From assembly GCF_002968575.1 (NCBI RefSeq), contig NZ_PVBM01000015.1, positions 62,001 through 126,000 on the forward strand: a DNA stretch of 64,000 bases, read 5' to 3'. A model generated the notes under the pieces. It was not told the DNA's origin. It searched no databases and saw nothing but the letters and a program-made list of their open reading frames with translations. Below are positions 21,063 to 29,977 of the stretch, piece after piece (positions within the stretch are counted from its first letter, which is position 1; each line of letters starts with the position of its first letter). Source of the DNA: Neorhizobium huautlense (GTDB lineage Bacteria; Pseudomonadota; Alphaproteobacteria; Rhizobiales; Rhizobiaceae). The translations under genes were made by a program, and so were the position numbers.

Positions 21063-22163
21063 ATGGCCTATGACCAGAAACGCGTTGTTGATGCCATCCG
21101 AGCCTTCGAGGCTGGGGAAATCGTCGTGGTTACGGATGACGACGATCGCGAGAACGAAGGCGACCTGATCGTCGCGGCCGTGCATTGCACGCCGGAGAAA
21201 ATGGCCTTCATCGTGCGCCACACCTCCGGTATCGTCTGCGCCCCCATGCCGCGCGAGGAGGCCAAGCGCCTGAACCTCAACGCGATGGTGGCGGAAAACG
21301 ACAGCGCCCATACGACCGCATTTACCGTCACCGTCGACTTCAAGCACGGCACGACAACCGGCATTTCCGCCGACGACAGGACACTCACCGTCCGCAACCT
21401 CGCCAACCCGAATGCCGGCCCTTCGGATTTCGTGCGGCCCGGCCATATCTTCCCCCTCATCTCCCGGGAGGGCGGCGTCCTGATGCGTTCGGGCCATACG
21501 GAAGCGGCTGTCGATCTCTGCCGACTCGCGGGCCTGCCGCCGGTCGGTGTGATTTCAGAACTGGTCAACGACGACGGTACCGTGATGCGCGGCCAGCAGG
21601 TTGCCGATTTCGCTGTCAAGAACGGCATCAAGCAGGTCTCGGTGGCGGATCTGATCGCCTACCGCCAGCGCAAGGAAACGCTGATCGAGCTGCAGTCCAA
21701 GTTCGACATCGACACGCCTCACGGCAAGGCGAAGGCGCATGCCTATTCGCTTCCCTGGGACCCGATGCAGCATGTCGCCATCATCTTCGGCGACATCCGT
21801 GACGGCGAGGAAATTCCGGTCCGCCTGCATCTCGAAAATGTCGCCAGCGACGTATTCGGTGCCCAGCGACCGCTCGACGCCTATATGGCGAAGATCGCAG
21901 AAGAAGGCCGCGGCGTGATCATCTATCTCCGGGAAGGTTCGGTCGGCGTCGGCCAGAAGGACCACGGCCGCAAGCTCCGGCAGGATCAGGAGGGCCATGC
22001 GGAAGCTCAAGCGCGTGAAAGCGAATGGCTGGAAATCGGCCTGGGAGCGCAGATTCTCAAGGACCTCGGCGTCACCTCGATCAAGCTTCTGACCCGCAGC
22101 GAGCGCCATTACGTCGGTCTCGAGGGGTTCGGAATCAAGATCGCCGAGACTATCATCTGCTGA
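21063..22163 (+). CDS. ribB: 3,4-dihydroxy-2-butanone-4-phosphate synthase with degenerate GTP cyclohydrolase II domain (RibBX type)
   Basis: Residues 1-205 are an intact DHBP synthase with DDDDRENEGDLIVAA and RSGHTEAAVDLCRLAG, which makes the four-carbon riboflavin precursor from ribulose 5-phosphate. Residues 206-366 align with RibA (FGDIRDGEEIPVRLHLENV ... KIAEEGRGVIIYLR ... DLGVTSIKLLT) but lack all three zinc cysteines: where RibA has CxxG...RCDCG this protein reads NVASDVFGAQRPLDAY. The catalytic QEGRG-type loop reads REGSVGVG. So the C-terminal half should not be a GTP cyclohydrolase II. Such proteins have been called RibBX. A functional ribA must lie elsewhere. Confidence 0.93.
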   Translation: MAYDQKRVVDAIRAFEAGEIVVVTDDDDRENEGDLIVAAVHCTPEKMAFIVRHTSGIVCAPMPREEAKRLNLNAMVAENDSAHTTAFTVTVDFKHGTTTGISADDRTLTVRNLANPNAGPSDFVRPGHIFPLISREGGVLMRSGHTEAAVDLCRLAGLPPVGVISELVNDDGTVMRGQQVADFAVKNGIKQVSVADLIAYRQRKETLIELQSKFDIDTPHGKAKAHAYSLPWDPMQHVAIIFGDIRDGEEIPVRLHLENVASDVFGAQRPLDAYMAKIAEEGRGVIIYLREGSVGVGQKDHGRKLRQDQEGHAEAQARESEWLEIGLGAQILKDLGVTSIKLLTRSERHYVGLEGFGIKIAETIIC

Positions 22164-22178
22164 ACGGAGAGCTTGCCG

Positions 22179-23180
22179 CTATCGCCCGGCGGCCAAGATC
22201 GCCTCGATAAAGCGATGAGCGTTCAGTGCGTCCTCGCCTGTGACGCGCAGGCGGGCTCCATCACGGATCGCGTCGCAAAAATTTTCGATGAGGGCGCGAT
22301 GCAATTCGTGCCCGAAGGCCATTGGGTTGGCCCCTGCACCGCTGCCGGAATTGTCTCCGCCAGCAGCAATCTGCGTACCATCCATGAAGGCTGCCTGAAG
22401 CGTGTCTCCTGAAAAGACGGCCGTTCCCTTGGTGCCGATCAGTTCGATGCGATCCGGCAGACCGGGATAGGCGCAGGTCGTGGCGTTCAACGTGCCGATC
22501 GCCCCGCCCTGAAATGAGAAGGTGGCAGCAACCAGATCTTCGGTTTCCATGGAATGAATAGGGCTGGTCCTCACAAAGGATGCGACCTCCTGGGGAAGGC
22601 CGGCAAAGCTCAACAGCAAATCGATGGTATGAATGCCCTGCGTCAGCAAGACACCGCCCCCGTCTCGCGCCCGCGTACCTCGCCCTTCCACATCGTAGTA
22701 GCTTTGGGGTCGCCAGTTGCGGATCGCGGCAGACGCTTCGACCAAATGTCCGAGCCGCCCGCTCTTGACGATCTCGTCGAGCGCCAGCACCGCTGCACGG
22801 AACCGGTTCTGCAGCACCACGCCAAACAGGACGCCGGCCTGTTTGGCAATGTGAACGATCGTTTCGGATCTTTCGAATGTGATATCGAGCGGCTTTTCGA
22901 GAAGAATATGCTTCTTTGCGGCAGCGGCACGCCGGACAAGTTCGAGATGGGTGTTCGGCGGCGTCAGGATCAGCACAGCTTCGATTTTTGCATCCTCGAA
23001 GATCGCATCGAGATCACCGCTGGTCGGGATGGGGTACTGGGCAGCAAAAGCCTCCCGCCTTGCTGCGGTAGGGCTATAGGCCGCGACACATTCGATCCTG
23101 TCGGAGAGGTCGAGCAGGCTGCGGGCATGATGGCCTGCTGCCATTCCAAGCCCGATCATCGCTACTTTCAGCTTTGCCAT
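22179..23180 (-). CDS. Gfo/Idh/MocA family NAD(P)-dependent oxidoreductase
   Basis: A 333-residue protein with an N-terminal Rossmann fold (VAMIGLGMAAGHHARSL), the family's EKP motif in ILLEKPLDIT, and a C-terminal alpha/beta substrate domain with GGGVLLTQGIHTIDLLL. Members act on sugars, inositol or their derivatives; substrate is not predictable here. The ATG at 23180 is preceded by GGGAGG. The frame remains open upstream across the glgE control region, but no homology extends there. It is convergent with ribB and divergent from the glgE operon. Confidence 0.88.
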   Translation of the reverse strand: MAKLKVAMIGLGMAAGHHARSLLDLSDRIECVAAYSPTAARREAFAAQYPIPTSGDLDAIFEDAKIEAVLILTPPNTHLELVRRAAAAKKHILLEKPLDITFERSETIVHIAKQAGVLFGVVLQNRFRAAVLALDEIVKSGRLGHLVEASAAIRNWRPQSYYDVEGRGTRARDGGGVLLTQGIHTIDLLLSFAGLPQEVASFVRTSPIHSMETEDLVAATFSFQGGAIGTLNATTCAYPGLPDRIELIGTKGTAVFSGDTLQAAFMDGTQIAAGGDNSGSGAGANPMAFGHELHRALIENFCDAIRDGARLRVTGEDALNAHRFIEAILAAGR

Positions 23181-23401
23181 CCCGTGCCTCCCAGCGCGCT
23201 TCCTCCGGACCTGTTTATCGAGGCGGGCGGCTTTTGCGAAGCAGGAACATCGCAAGTTTTCTGGCGGCCTGCGTCTATCCCGACGAAGCGACATACGGAC
23301 ATGCAAAAGCTTGCAAGTTGGCAATCGCGCCAACTTTAGCGGAACAAGCCGCCCTGCCTTGCAGTTAGACCCCGCAAACCCTTCACGGCGAGGTCCCACC
23401 G
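23181..23401. promoter_or_regulatory. Divergent promoter region of the glgE operon
   Basis: A 221-bp gene-free gap. It contains an inverted repeat, AAGTTGG (23315-23321) and CCAACTT (23330-23336) with an 8-bp spacer, about 65 bp before the glgE start, a plausible operator. A CTTGCAAG palindrome lies just before it and partly overlaps the left arm. Confidence 0.4.
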
Positions 23402-26400
23402 ATGAATACGCGTCCCCAATTCGCTTCGCGAATCTCGCTCTCGCAGTTGCCGCCCCAGATCTACTACGTCCACCCATTGATGCTAAAGGGGCTTGATGCG
23501 TGGCGCGAAGTCTTCGCCCATGCGCAAGATCTGGGCTTTGACACGGTGCTGACGGCGCCTTTATTCGAACGGGGCGCGAATACAAGCGTCTTCGTGACGA
23601 AGGATTTCGGTCGCCTGGATACTCGTCTGGGCCTCGGACAATCACCGGAAGACGGCTTCAAGGCTCTCATTGCCGCCGCACGCGAAAACAACATTAAGCT
23701 GATGCTTGACGTCGTGATCGATCGCGTGGCTGTCGGTGCCGACGAGGCGAGGCCGGTCATCGCAGACCCGCGCCTCGCGCCGCAGGAAAGCTGCAGCCGC
23801 CGCATCGATTTTTTGAGCGAAGTCCGGCATATCGAAGACTGGCGGAGCCGGCTTGCCTGGCTGGCGGAAATCGGGATTGCAGGCTTCCGCTGCCTTGGCA
23901 TCGGCCGGATCGCTCCGGAAGCCTGGTATGATCTCATCTTCTCAACGCGCAAGACCGCGCCGGAAACCACCTTCCTCGCCTGGACGCCCGGCAGTGCATT
24001 CGAGGACCGCAAGGCTCTGCAGGGAACCGGTTTCGACGGCAGCTTCTCCTCGTTTGCGTGGTGGAATTTGGAAGAGCGCTGGATCATGGACGAATACCAA
24101 ATCCAGCGGGAGCTCGGTTATCAGATCACCTTCCCCGAGGCTCCGTTCGCCAAGCGCATGGCGCACGGGACGGACAGCTGCGAGGTACTCCAGCGCAAGG
24201 CAATCCGGGCGCTGAAGCTGGCATCGACCTTCGCCAGCGGCCTGATGATCCCCATGGGTTTCGAATACGGCGCGGCGGTTCCTTTGGATCCCATGCACGG
24301 CGACGGGCTCGGCCTGCGGGGGCTGCGGGAACGAGGGTCCTTCGATCTCTCGAGCGAGATCCGCGCGACCAACGCAAGCACAAACAAGACCGCCGCCGGT
24401 TTTGCCCGCCAGCCGCTCAGGCTCATTTCAACCAGCCAGGCGCCTGCCGTCGCGCTGCTGCAGACCGACAGCGAGGATCCGCGTACCTCCGAGAGGATCA
24501 GGGTCGTGGTTCTGAACCGGGACCTGCGTCGGGTCACGAACGCGCCATACAACGTGTTGCGAGAGGCAGCCGCACCCTTCCTGCCGCTGACATCGCGCGA
24601 GAACGAGAACGAAATCTTCGCCCCTCAGCTCAAGCTGAAGCCGGGAGAATTGCGGGTCTTCGAAGGACGGGCGTCCATACCCATCATCGATGCAGTCCCC
24701 GTACCGGATGTCAACACGGCGGCGGCGTCCCCAAGACTTGCTATTGAGAAAATTACGCCATGCGTCGACGAGGGCCGCTTTGTGGTGAAGCGGGTGGTCG
24801 GCGAAACGGTCAAGGTGGAAGCCGATATTTTCGGCGATGGACACGATCCGCTTTCAGCGGCGCTGCTCTGGCGAGCCGCGGACGATACGGCATGGCAACA
24901 GGTCCCTATGCAACTGGTGCTCAACGACCGCTGGCAAGCGGAATTCCCCTTAAAGCGCGTTGGGCGGCACGAATTTGCGATCGAGGGATGGCGCAATCCT
25001 TTCGCCATCTTCCGCTACGAGTTCACCAAGAAACATGAGGCGCGACTGGATCTCCGGCTGGAAATCCAGGAAGGAATCAATCTCGTTCTGGACGCGCTCG
25101 ACTATGCAGAGGGCAAGGTCAAATCCCGCCTGCAGGCCCTCTTCGACAAGCTGACGGCGGCTCAGGACCAGCAGCGGACCGAAATCCTGCTCGCGCCGGA
25201 AACCGCCGAGCTAATGGCCGAGGCGGACCGCCGGCCTCATCGCGTCCGCTCGCAGGTGATCCCCATCGATGCGGAACGGACCGCTGCAGCCTTTGCCAGC
25301 TGGTATCAGGTTTTCCCACGCTCCCAGAGCGGCGATCCGAACCGGCACGGTACTTTCGACGATGTCATCCGCCGCCTGCCGGCAATCCGGGCGATGGGCT
25401 TCGATGTTCTCTATTTTCCGCCGATCCACCCGATTGGCAAGACCAACCGCAAAGGGAAGAACAACAGCTTGAACGCCGGGCCGGATGATCCCGGCAGCCC
25501 CTATGCGATCGGTTCGGATGCCGGCGGCCACGACGCAATACACCCCGAGCTTGGTACATTCGACGATTTCCGCCGCCTGGTCGAGGCCGCCGAGGGCGAA
25601 GGCTTAGAGATCGCGCTCGATCTGGCTATCCAGTGCTCGCCCGATCATCCCTGGCTGAAGCAGCATCCCGGGTGGTTCGATTGGAGGCCGGACGGCACGA
25701 TCCGATATGCCGAAAACCCGCCCAAGAAATACGAAGACATCGTCAATGTCGATTTCTACGCCAGCAATGCGATCCCTTCCCTGTGGGTCGAACTGCGCGA
25801 TGTCGTGCAGAAGTGGGTCGACAATGGCGTCAAGCTGTTCCGGGTCGACAATCCTCACACCAAACCCTTCCCCTTCTGGGAGTGGCTGATCGCCGACATA
25901 CGCTCGCGGCGTCCCGATGTCGTGTTTCTCTCGGAAGCCTTTACCAAGCCGAAAGTCATGTACCGGCTGGCGAAGATCGGCTTCTCGCAATCCTACACCT
26001 ACTTCACCTGGCGGAACGCGAAATGGGAACTCGAGCAGTACATGCGCGAGATCACCACAGAAGAGCCGAAGGATTTCTTCCGGCCGCACTTCTTCGTCAA
26101 CACCCACGACATCAACCCGGACTTCCTGCAGAACGCCCCGCGCCCTGCCTATCTGATCCGGGCAGCGCTCGCCGCGACGCTTTCGGGGCTCTGGGGTGTC
26201 TATAACGGTTTCGAACTCTGCGAAGGCCGGCCGGATGCCAAACGCAAGGAATACGCGGACTCTGAAAAGTACGAAATCCGCGCCTGGGACTATGACCGTC
26301 CGGGCAATATCAAGTCCGAAATTACCATGCTGAACCGGATCAGAAGCGAGAACCCTGCGCTCCATTCGCATCTCGGTCTGCAACTTCTCACCGCCTGGAA

Positions 26401-26656
26401 CGACAACATCATGTTCTATGAGAAGACGAGCCCCGGGCGCGAGAACGCTTTGCTCATCGCCGTCAACCTCGATCCTCATAACGCCCAGGAGGCAGATGTC
26501 GAAATTCCGCTCTGGTCATGGAACCTCCCGGACCATGGCGCACTTGATGTCGAAGATCTGATTACCGGCCAGAAATTCACATTGACCGGGAAGGTCCAGC
26601 GCATCCGGCTCGATCCGCATCACGGCCTGCCGTTTTCGATCTGGCGCGTGAGGTAA
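23402..26656 (+). CDS. glgE: GlgE: alpha-1,4-glucan:maltose-1-phosphate maltosyltransferase with extra N-terminal pseudo-GH13 region
   Basis: Adds maltose units from maltose-1-phosphate to linear alpha-glucan. The standard part (about 423-1084) has the DUF3416-type N domain and a GH13_3 barrel. Nucleophile Asp816 lies in FRVDNPHTKP and acid/base Glu845 in VVFLSEAFTKP; the 29-residue spacing equals that in characterised GlgE. Normal GlgE is about 660-700 residues; this one is 1084. Residues 1-420 resemble a second GH13 barrel without catalysis: DVVIDR (103-108) replaces DVVxNH, GFRCLG (161-166) replaces GFRxD, and FLAWTPG replaces the FLGE block. It starts the operon; treS-mak follows after 15 bp. 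Confidence 0.94.
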   Translation: MNTRPQFASRISLSQLPPQIYYVHPLMLKGLDAWREVFAHAQDLGFDTVLTAPLFERGANTSVFVTKDFGRLDTRLGLGQSPEDGFKALIAAARENNIKLMLDVVIDRVAVGADEARPVIADPRLAPQESCSRRIDFLSEVRHIEDWRSRLAWLAEIGIAGFRCLGIGRIAPEAWYDLIFSTRKTAPETTFLAWTPGSAFEDRKALQGTGFDGSFSSFAWWNLEERWIMDEYQIQRELGYQITFPEAPFAKRMAHGTDSCEVLQRKAIRALKLASTFASGLMIPMGFEYGAAVPLDPMHGDGLGLRGLRERGSFDLSSEIRATNASTNKTAAGFARQPLRLISTSQAPAVALLQTDSEDPRTSERIRVVVLNRDLRRVTNAPYNVLREAAAPFLPLTSRENENEIFAPQLKLKPGELRVFEGRASIPIIDAVPVPDVNTAAASPRLAIEKITPCVDEGRFVVKRVVGETVKVEADIFGDGHDPLSAALLWRAADDTAWQQVPMQLVLNDRWQAEFPLKRVGRHEFAIEGWRNPFAIFRYEFTKKHEARLDLRLEIQEGINLVLDALDYAEGKVKSRLQALFDKLTAAQDQQRTEILLAPETAELMAEADRRPHRVRSQVIPIDAERTAAAFASWYQVFPRSQSGDPNRHGTFDDVIRRLPAIRAMGFDVLYFPPIHPIGKTNRKGKNNSLNAGPDDPGSPYAIGSDAGGHDAIHPELGTFDDFRRLVEAAEGEGLEIALDLAIQCSPDHPWLKQHPGWFDWRPDGTIRYAENPPKKYEDIVNVDFYASNAIPSLWVELRDVVQKWVDNGVKLFRVDNPHTKPFPFWEWLIADIRSRRPDVVFLSEAFTKPKVMYRLAKIGFSQSYTYFTWRNAKWELEQYMREITTEEPKDFFRPHFFVNTHDINPDFLQNAPRPAYLIRAALAATLSGLWGVYNGFELCEGRPDAKRKEYADSEKYEIRAWDYDRPGNIKSEITMLNRIRSENPALHSHLGLQLLTAWNDNIMFYEKTSPGRENALLIAVNLDPHNAQEADVEIPLWSWNLPDHGALDVEDLITGQKFTLTGKVQRIRLDPHHGLPFSIWRVR

Positions 26657-26671
26657 GGGAGGAACGAAAAG

Positions 26672-29600
26672 ATGGATATGACGGGCAGCCGCGGCCAATC
26701 GCAGAACCAGCTTCATCCTCATGAGGCCGATCCACTGTGGTACAAGGACGCGATCATCTACCAGCTTCACATCAAATCGTTCTTCGACGCCAACGGCGAC
26801 GGCATCGGCGATTTCAAGGGGCTGCACGAAAAGCTCGATCATATAGCATCGCTCGGCGCCAACACGATCTGGCTTCTACCCTTCTTCCCCTCGCCACGCC
26901 GAGACGACGGCTACGATATCGCGGACTACACCAATGTCAGCCCCGACTACGGCACGATAGAGGAGTTCACGGCGTTCGTGGAAGCCGCCCATCAACGGGG
27001 CCTTAGGGTCGTCATCGAACTCGTCATCAACCACACCTCAGATCAGCACCCGTGGTTCCAGCGGGCGCGGCATTCGCCGCCCGGATCGCCGGAACGGGAT
27101 TTCTACGTATGGTCGGACACCGATCATAAATTCCCGGAAACCCGGATCATCTTTCTCGATACCGAAAAGTCGAACTGGACCTGGGACCCCGTCGCCGGCG
27201 CCTATTATTGGCATCGCTTTTATTCGCATCAGCCGGATCTGAACTTCGACAACCCGCTGGTGCTGGAGGAACTGCTGGGCGTGATGCGCTTCTGGCTCGA
27301 GACCGGCATCGACGGCTTCCGACTGGATGCTATTCCCTATCTCGTCGAGCGCGAAGGCACGATCAACGAGAACCTCCCGGAGACCCACACGATCCTGAAA
27401 AAGATCCGCGCGGCGCTCGATTCCACCCATCCGGGCCGAATGCTGCTCGCCGAGGCCAACCAATGGCCGGAGGATACGCGGGAATATTTCGGCGACGGCG
27501 ACGAATGCCACATGGCCTTTCATTTTCCGCTGATGCCCCGCATGTACATGGCGATCGCCAAGGAAGACCGCTTCCCGATCACCGACATCATGCGGCAGAC
27601 GCCGGAAATTCCGGAGAACTGCCAGTGGGCCATCTTCCTTCGAAACCATGACGAGCTGACGCTGGAAATGGTGACGGACGAAGAACGCGACTACCTCTGG
27701 AATATCTATGCCGCGGACCGACGTGCCCGCATCAACCTCGGTATCCGACGCCGGCTCTCGCCGCTGATGGAACGGGACCGCCGTCGCGTGGAACTGATGA
27801 ACGGGCTGCTGCTGTCGATGCCCGGCACACCGGTCGTCTATTATGGCGACGAGATAGGCATGGGCGACAATATCTATCTGGGAGACCGCGACGGCGTTCG
27901 CACTCCGATGCAATGGTCGCCGGACCGCAACGGCGGCTTCTCCAAGGCAGATCCCGCCCGGCTCGTCCTGCCGCCGATCATGGACCCGCTTTACGGTTAT
28001 GAAGCGGTGAATGTCGAGGCGCAGGGAGCCGATGCCCATTCGCTTCTCAATTGGACGCGACGGATGCTGGCGCTGCGTAACAAGCACATGGCTTTTGGCC
28101 GCGGCTCCTTAAGGTTCCTGGCACCCGGCAACCGCAAAATCCTTGCTTACCTTCGCGAACACGACGGCGAGACGATCCTCTGCGTCGCCAACCTCTCGCG
28201 GCTGCCGCAGGCGGTCGAGCTCGACCTCGCCCAATTTGCAGGCCGCGTGCCGATCGAGCTGACCGGCATGTCGCCGTTTCCTCCGATCGGCCAGCTGACC
28301 TACCTGCTGACACTGCCGCCCTATGGCTTCTTCTGGTTCCAGCTCGCCACCGAGGCTGACGGGCCGGTGTGGCGAACGGAGCCACCCGAGCAGATGCAGG
28401 ACATGGTAACGATGGTGATCCGTCGCGACCTGCAAGAGCTGATGGACGAACCAAGGCTGACAAACACGCTGTCGCAGGACGTGTTGCCGCCCTATCTCGG
28501 CAAGCGCCGCTGGTTCGGCTCGAAGGGTGAGATCCTGCACTCCGCTAGGTTGACGACCGCAACTCCGATCGCCTTCGCCAACAATATCCTGCTCGGAGAA
28601 CTCGAGGTCGATCTCGGAGGGCGCAAGGATACCTATCTTTTGCCGCTGGCCGTCTCCTGGGACGACAACCAGCCCAGCGCACTTGCGCAGCAACTCGCCC
28701 TTGCCCGCATTCGCCAGGGCCGCCGCGTCGGCTTCCTGACAGACGGTTTTGCCATGGAGACCCTGGCTCGCGGCGTGATACGGGGGCTTTGCGAGCGAGC
28801 GGTGATATCCGGCCGGGGCGGCACGCTCGAGTTCCTCGGGACCGACCATCTCGACTGCGTGAATGTCAACGACGATATGCAAGTCCATTGGCTTTCAGCG
28901 GAGCAGTCCAACAGTTCGCTCATCCTCGGCGACATGGCGATGGTGAAACTCATCCGCCACATCTTCCCCGGCATTCACCCGGAGGTGGAGATGACGCGAT
29001 ATCTCACGCTCGCGGGCTACAAAAACACTGCCCAACTGCTTGGCGAGGTGGCGCGGATCGCGCCGGACGGCAACCGGTACACGCTGATCATCGTTCAAGC
29101 CGCGATCCGCAACCAAGGTGATGCCTGGAACTGGATGCTGAGCAATCTTCGCCGGGTGATAGACGAGATTGTCGTCACCGGTCTCGATGGCGAGGCCACC
29201 GACGACTATTTCAAGCCGCTCATCGATTTCGTGATCATGATCGGCAAACGGCTTGGCGAGCTGCATGTGGTCCTGGCCCAGCAGACCGATGACGAAGCGT
29301 TTACGCCGGTGAGAGCCACGGATGAGGACGTGCTGCAATGGCGCGAGGCGGCAACACGCCAGATTTCTCAAAGCCTGGAGCTGCTCGAAGCAAAGGCAGA
29401 GCTGCTCGAGGGCGAGGCACAGCGGGAAGCCAAGATGTTGCTCGAACGCAAGGACGAGCTGCTGAACCTGGCGGCAAACTTGGCGGAAGCGGCCAAGGAC
29501 ACGGTGATGACGCGCAATCACGGAGATTTCCATCTAGGGCAGATCCTTGTGGCGGAAGGCGACGCCTACATCATCGACTTCGAAGGCGAACCGACGCGGG

Positions 29601-29977
29601 ACCTTGCCGGCCGCCGCGCGAAGACCAACCCGCTGCGCGACGTCGCCGGCCTGCTGCGCTCGCTGAGCTATCTGGCCGCTTCCGCCGTTCTCCACCGGGA
29701 AGTGGTGAACGAAGTGGACCACCACCGCCACAATGCGCTCGTCACCCGTTTTATGGAGAAGGCAGAACCGGCCTTCCTGCAGGCATATTTCGACGCCACC
29801 GAAGCATCTGATGCATTGCGGATTCCCGATGAGGCCCGCAACAGCATTCTCAACCTCTTCCTGCTCGAAAAGGCGGCCTATGAAATTGCCTACGAGGTGC
29901 GCAGCCGCCCGCACTGGCTGCCTCTTCCCCTTGCCGGCTTCTCGGCGATCGCGTCTAGACTTCTGGAGAAACCCTGA
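26672..29977 (+). CDS. treS: Trehalose synthase-maltokinase fusion (TreS-Mak)
   Basis: A 1101-residue two-enzyme protein. Residues 1-550 are trehalose synthase (GH13_16), interconverting trehalose and maltose, with Asp219 in [10 protein letters not shown], Glu261 in [12 protein letters not shown] and Asp327 in RNHDELT. Residues about 590-1101 are a maltokinase (Pep2-like) making maltose-1-phosphate, with the kinase catalytic motif NHGDFHLGQ (His950, Asp952) and IIDFEGEP. The fusion would pass maltose directly to the kinase. The product feeds GlgE, encoded just upstream; glgB overlaps the stop by one base (TGATG). AAGGGAGGAA precedes the start. Confidence 0.96.
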   Translation: MDMTGSRGQSQNQLHPHEADPLWYKDAIIYQLHIKSFFDANGDGIGDFKGLHEKLDHIASLGANTIWLLPFFPSPRRDDGYDIADYTNVSPDYGTIEEFTAFVEAAHQRGLRVVIELVINHTSDQHPWFQRARHSPPGSPERDFYVWSDTDHKFPETRIIFLDTEKSNWTWDPVAGAYYWHRFYSHQPDLNFDNPLVLEELLGVMRFWLETGIDGFRLDAIPYLVEREGTINENLPETHTILKKIRAALDSTHPGRMLLAEANQWPEDTREYFGDGDECHMAFHFPLMPRMYMAIAKEDRFPITDIMRQTPEIPENCQWAIFLRNHDELTLEMVTDEERDYLWNIYAADRRARINLGIRRRLSPLMERDRRRVELMNGLLLSMPGTPVVYYGDEIGMGDNIYLGDRDGVRTPMQWSPDRNGGFSKADPARLVLPPIMDPLYGYEAVNVEAQGADAHSLLNWTRRMLALRNKHMAFGRGSLRFLAPGNRKILAYLREHDGETILCVANLSRLPQAVELDLAQFAGRVPIELTGMSPFPPIGQLTYLLTLPPYGFFWFQLATEADGPVWRTEPPEQMQDMVTMVIRRDLQELMDEPRLTNTLSQDVLPPYLGKRRWFGSKGEILHSARLTTATPIAFANNILLGELEVDLGGRKDTYLLPLAVSWDDNQPSALAQQLALARIRQGRRVGFLTDGFAMETLARGVIRGLCERAVISGRGGTLEFLGTDHLDCVNVNDDMQVHWLSAEQSNSSLILGDMAMVKLIRHIFPGIHPEVEMTRYLTLAGYKNTAQLLGEVARIAPDGNRYTLIIVQAAIRNQGDAWNWMLSNLRRVIDEIVVTGLDGEATDDYFKPLIDFVIMIGKRLGELHVVLAQQTDDEAFTPVRATDEDVLQWREAATRQISQSLELLEAKAELLEGEAQREAKMLLERKDELLNLAANLAEAAKDTVMTRNHGDFHLGQILVAEGDAYIIDFEGEPTRDLAGRRAKTNPLRDVAGLLRSLSYLAASAVLHREVVNEVDHHRHNALVTRFMEKAEPAFLQAYFDATEASDALRIPDEARNSILNLFLLEKAAYEIAYEVRSRPHWLPLPLAGFSAIASRLLEKP

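Noticed and set aside
21040..21070. FMN riboswitch before ribB
   Set aside because: Only 12 bp separate aroC from ribB, so there is no room for one.
24058..24747. A 229-codon plus-strand frame within glgE in another frame
   Set aside because: Arg/Gly/Ala-rich translation typical of a frame-shifted reading; glgE itself is continuous, so there is no frameshift to explain.
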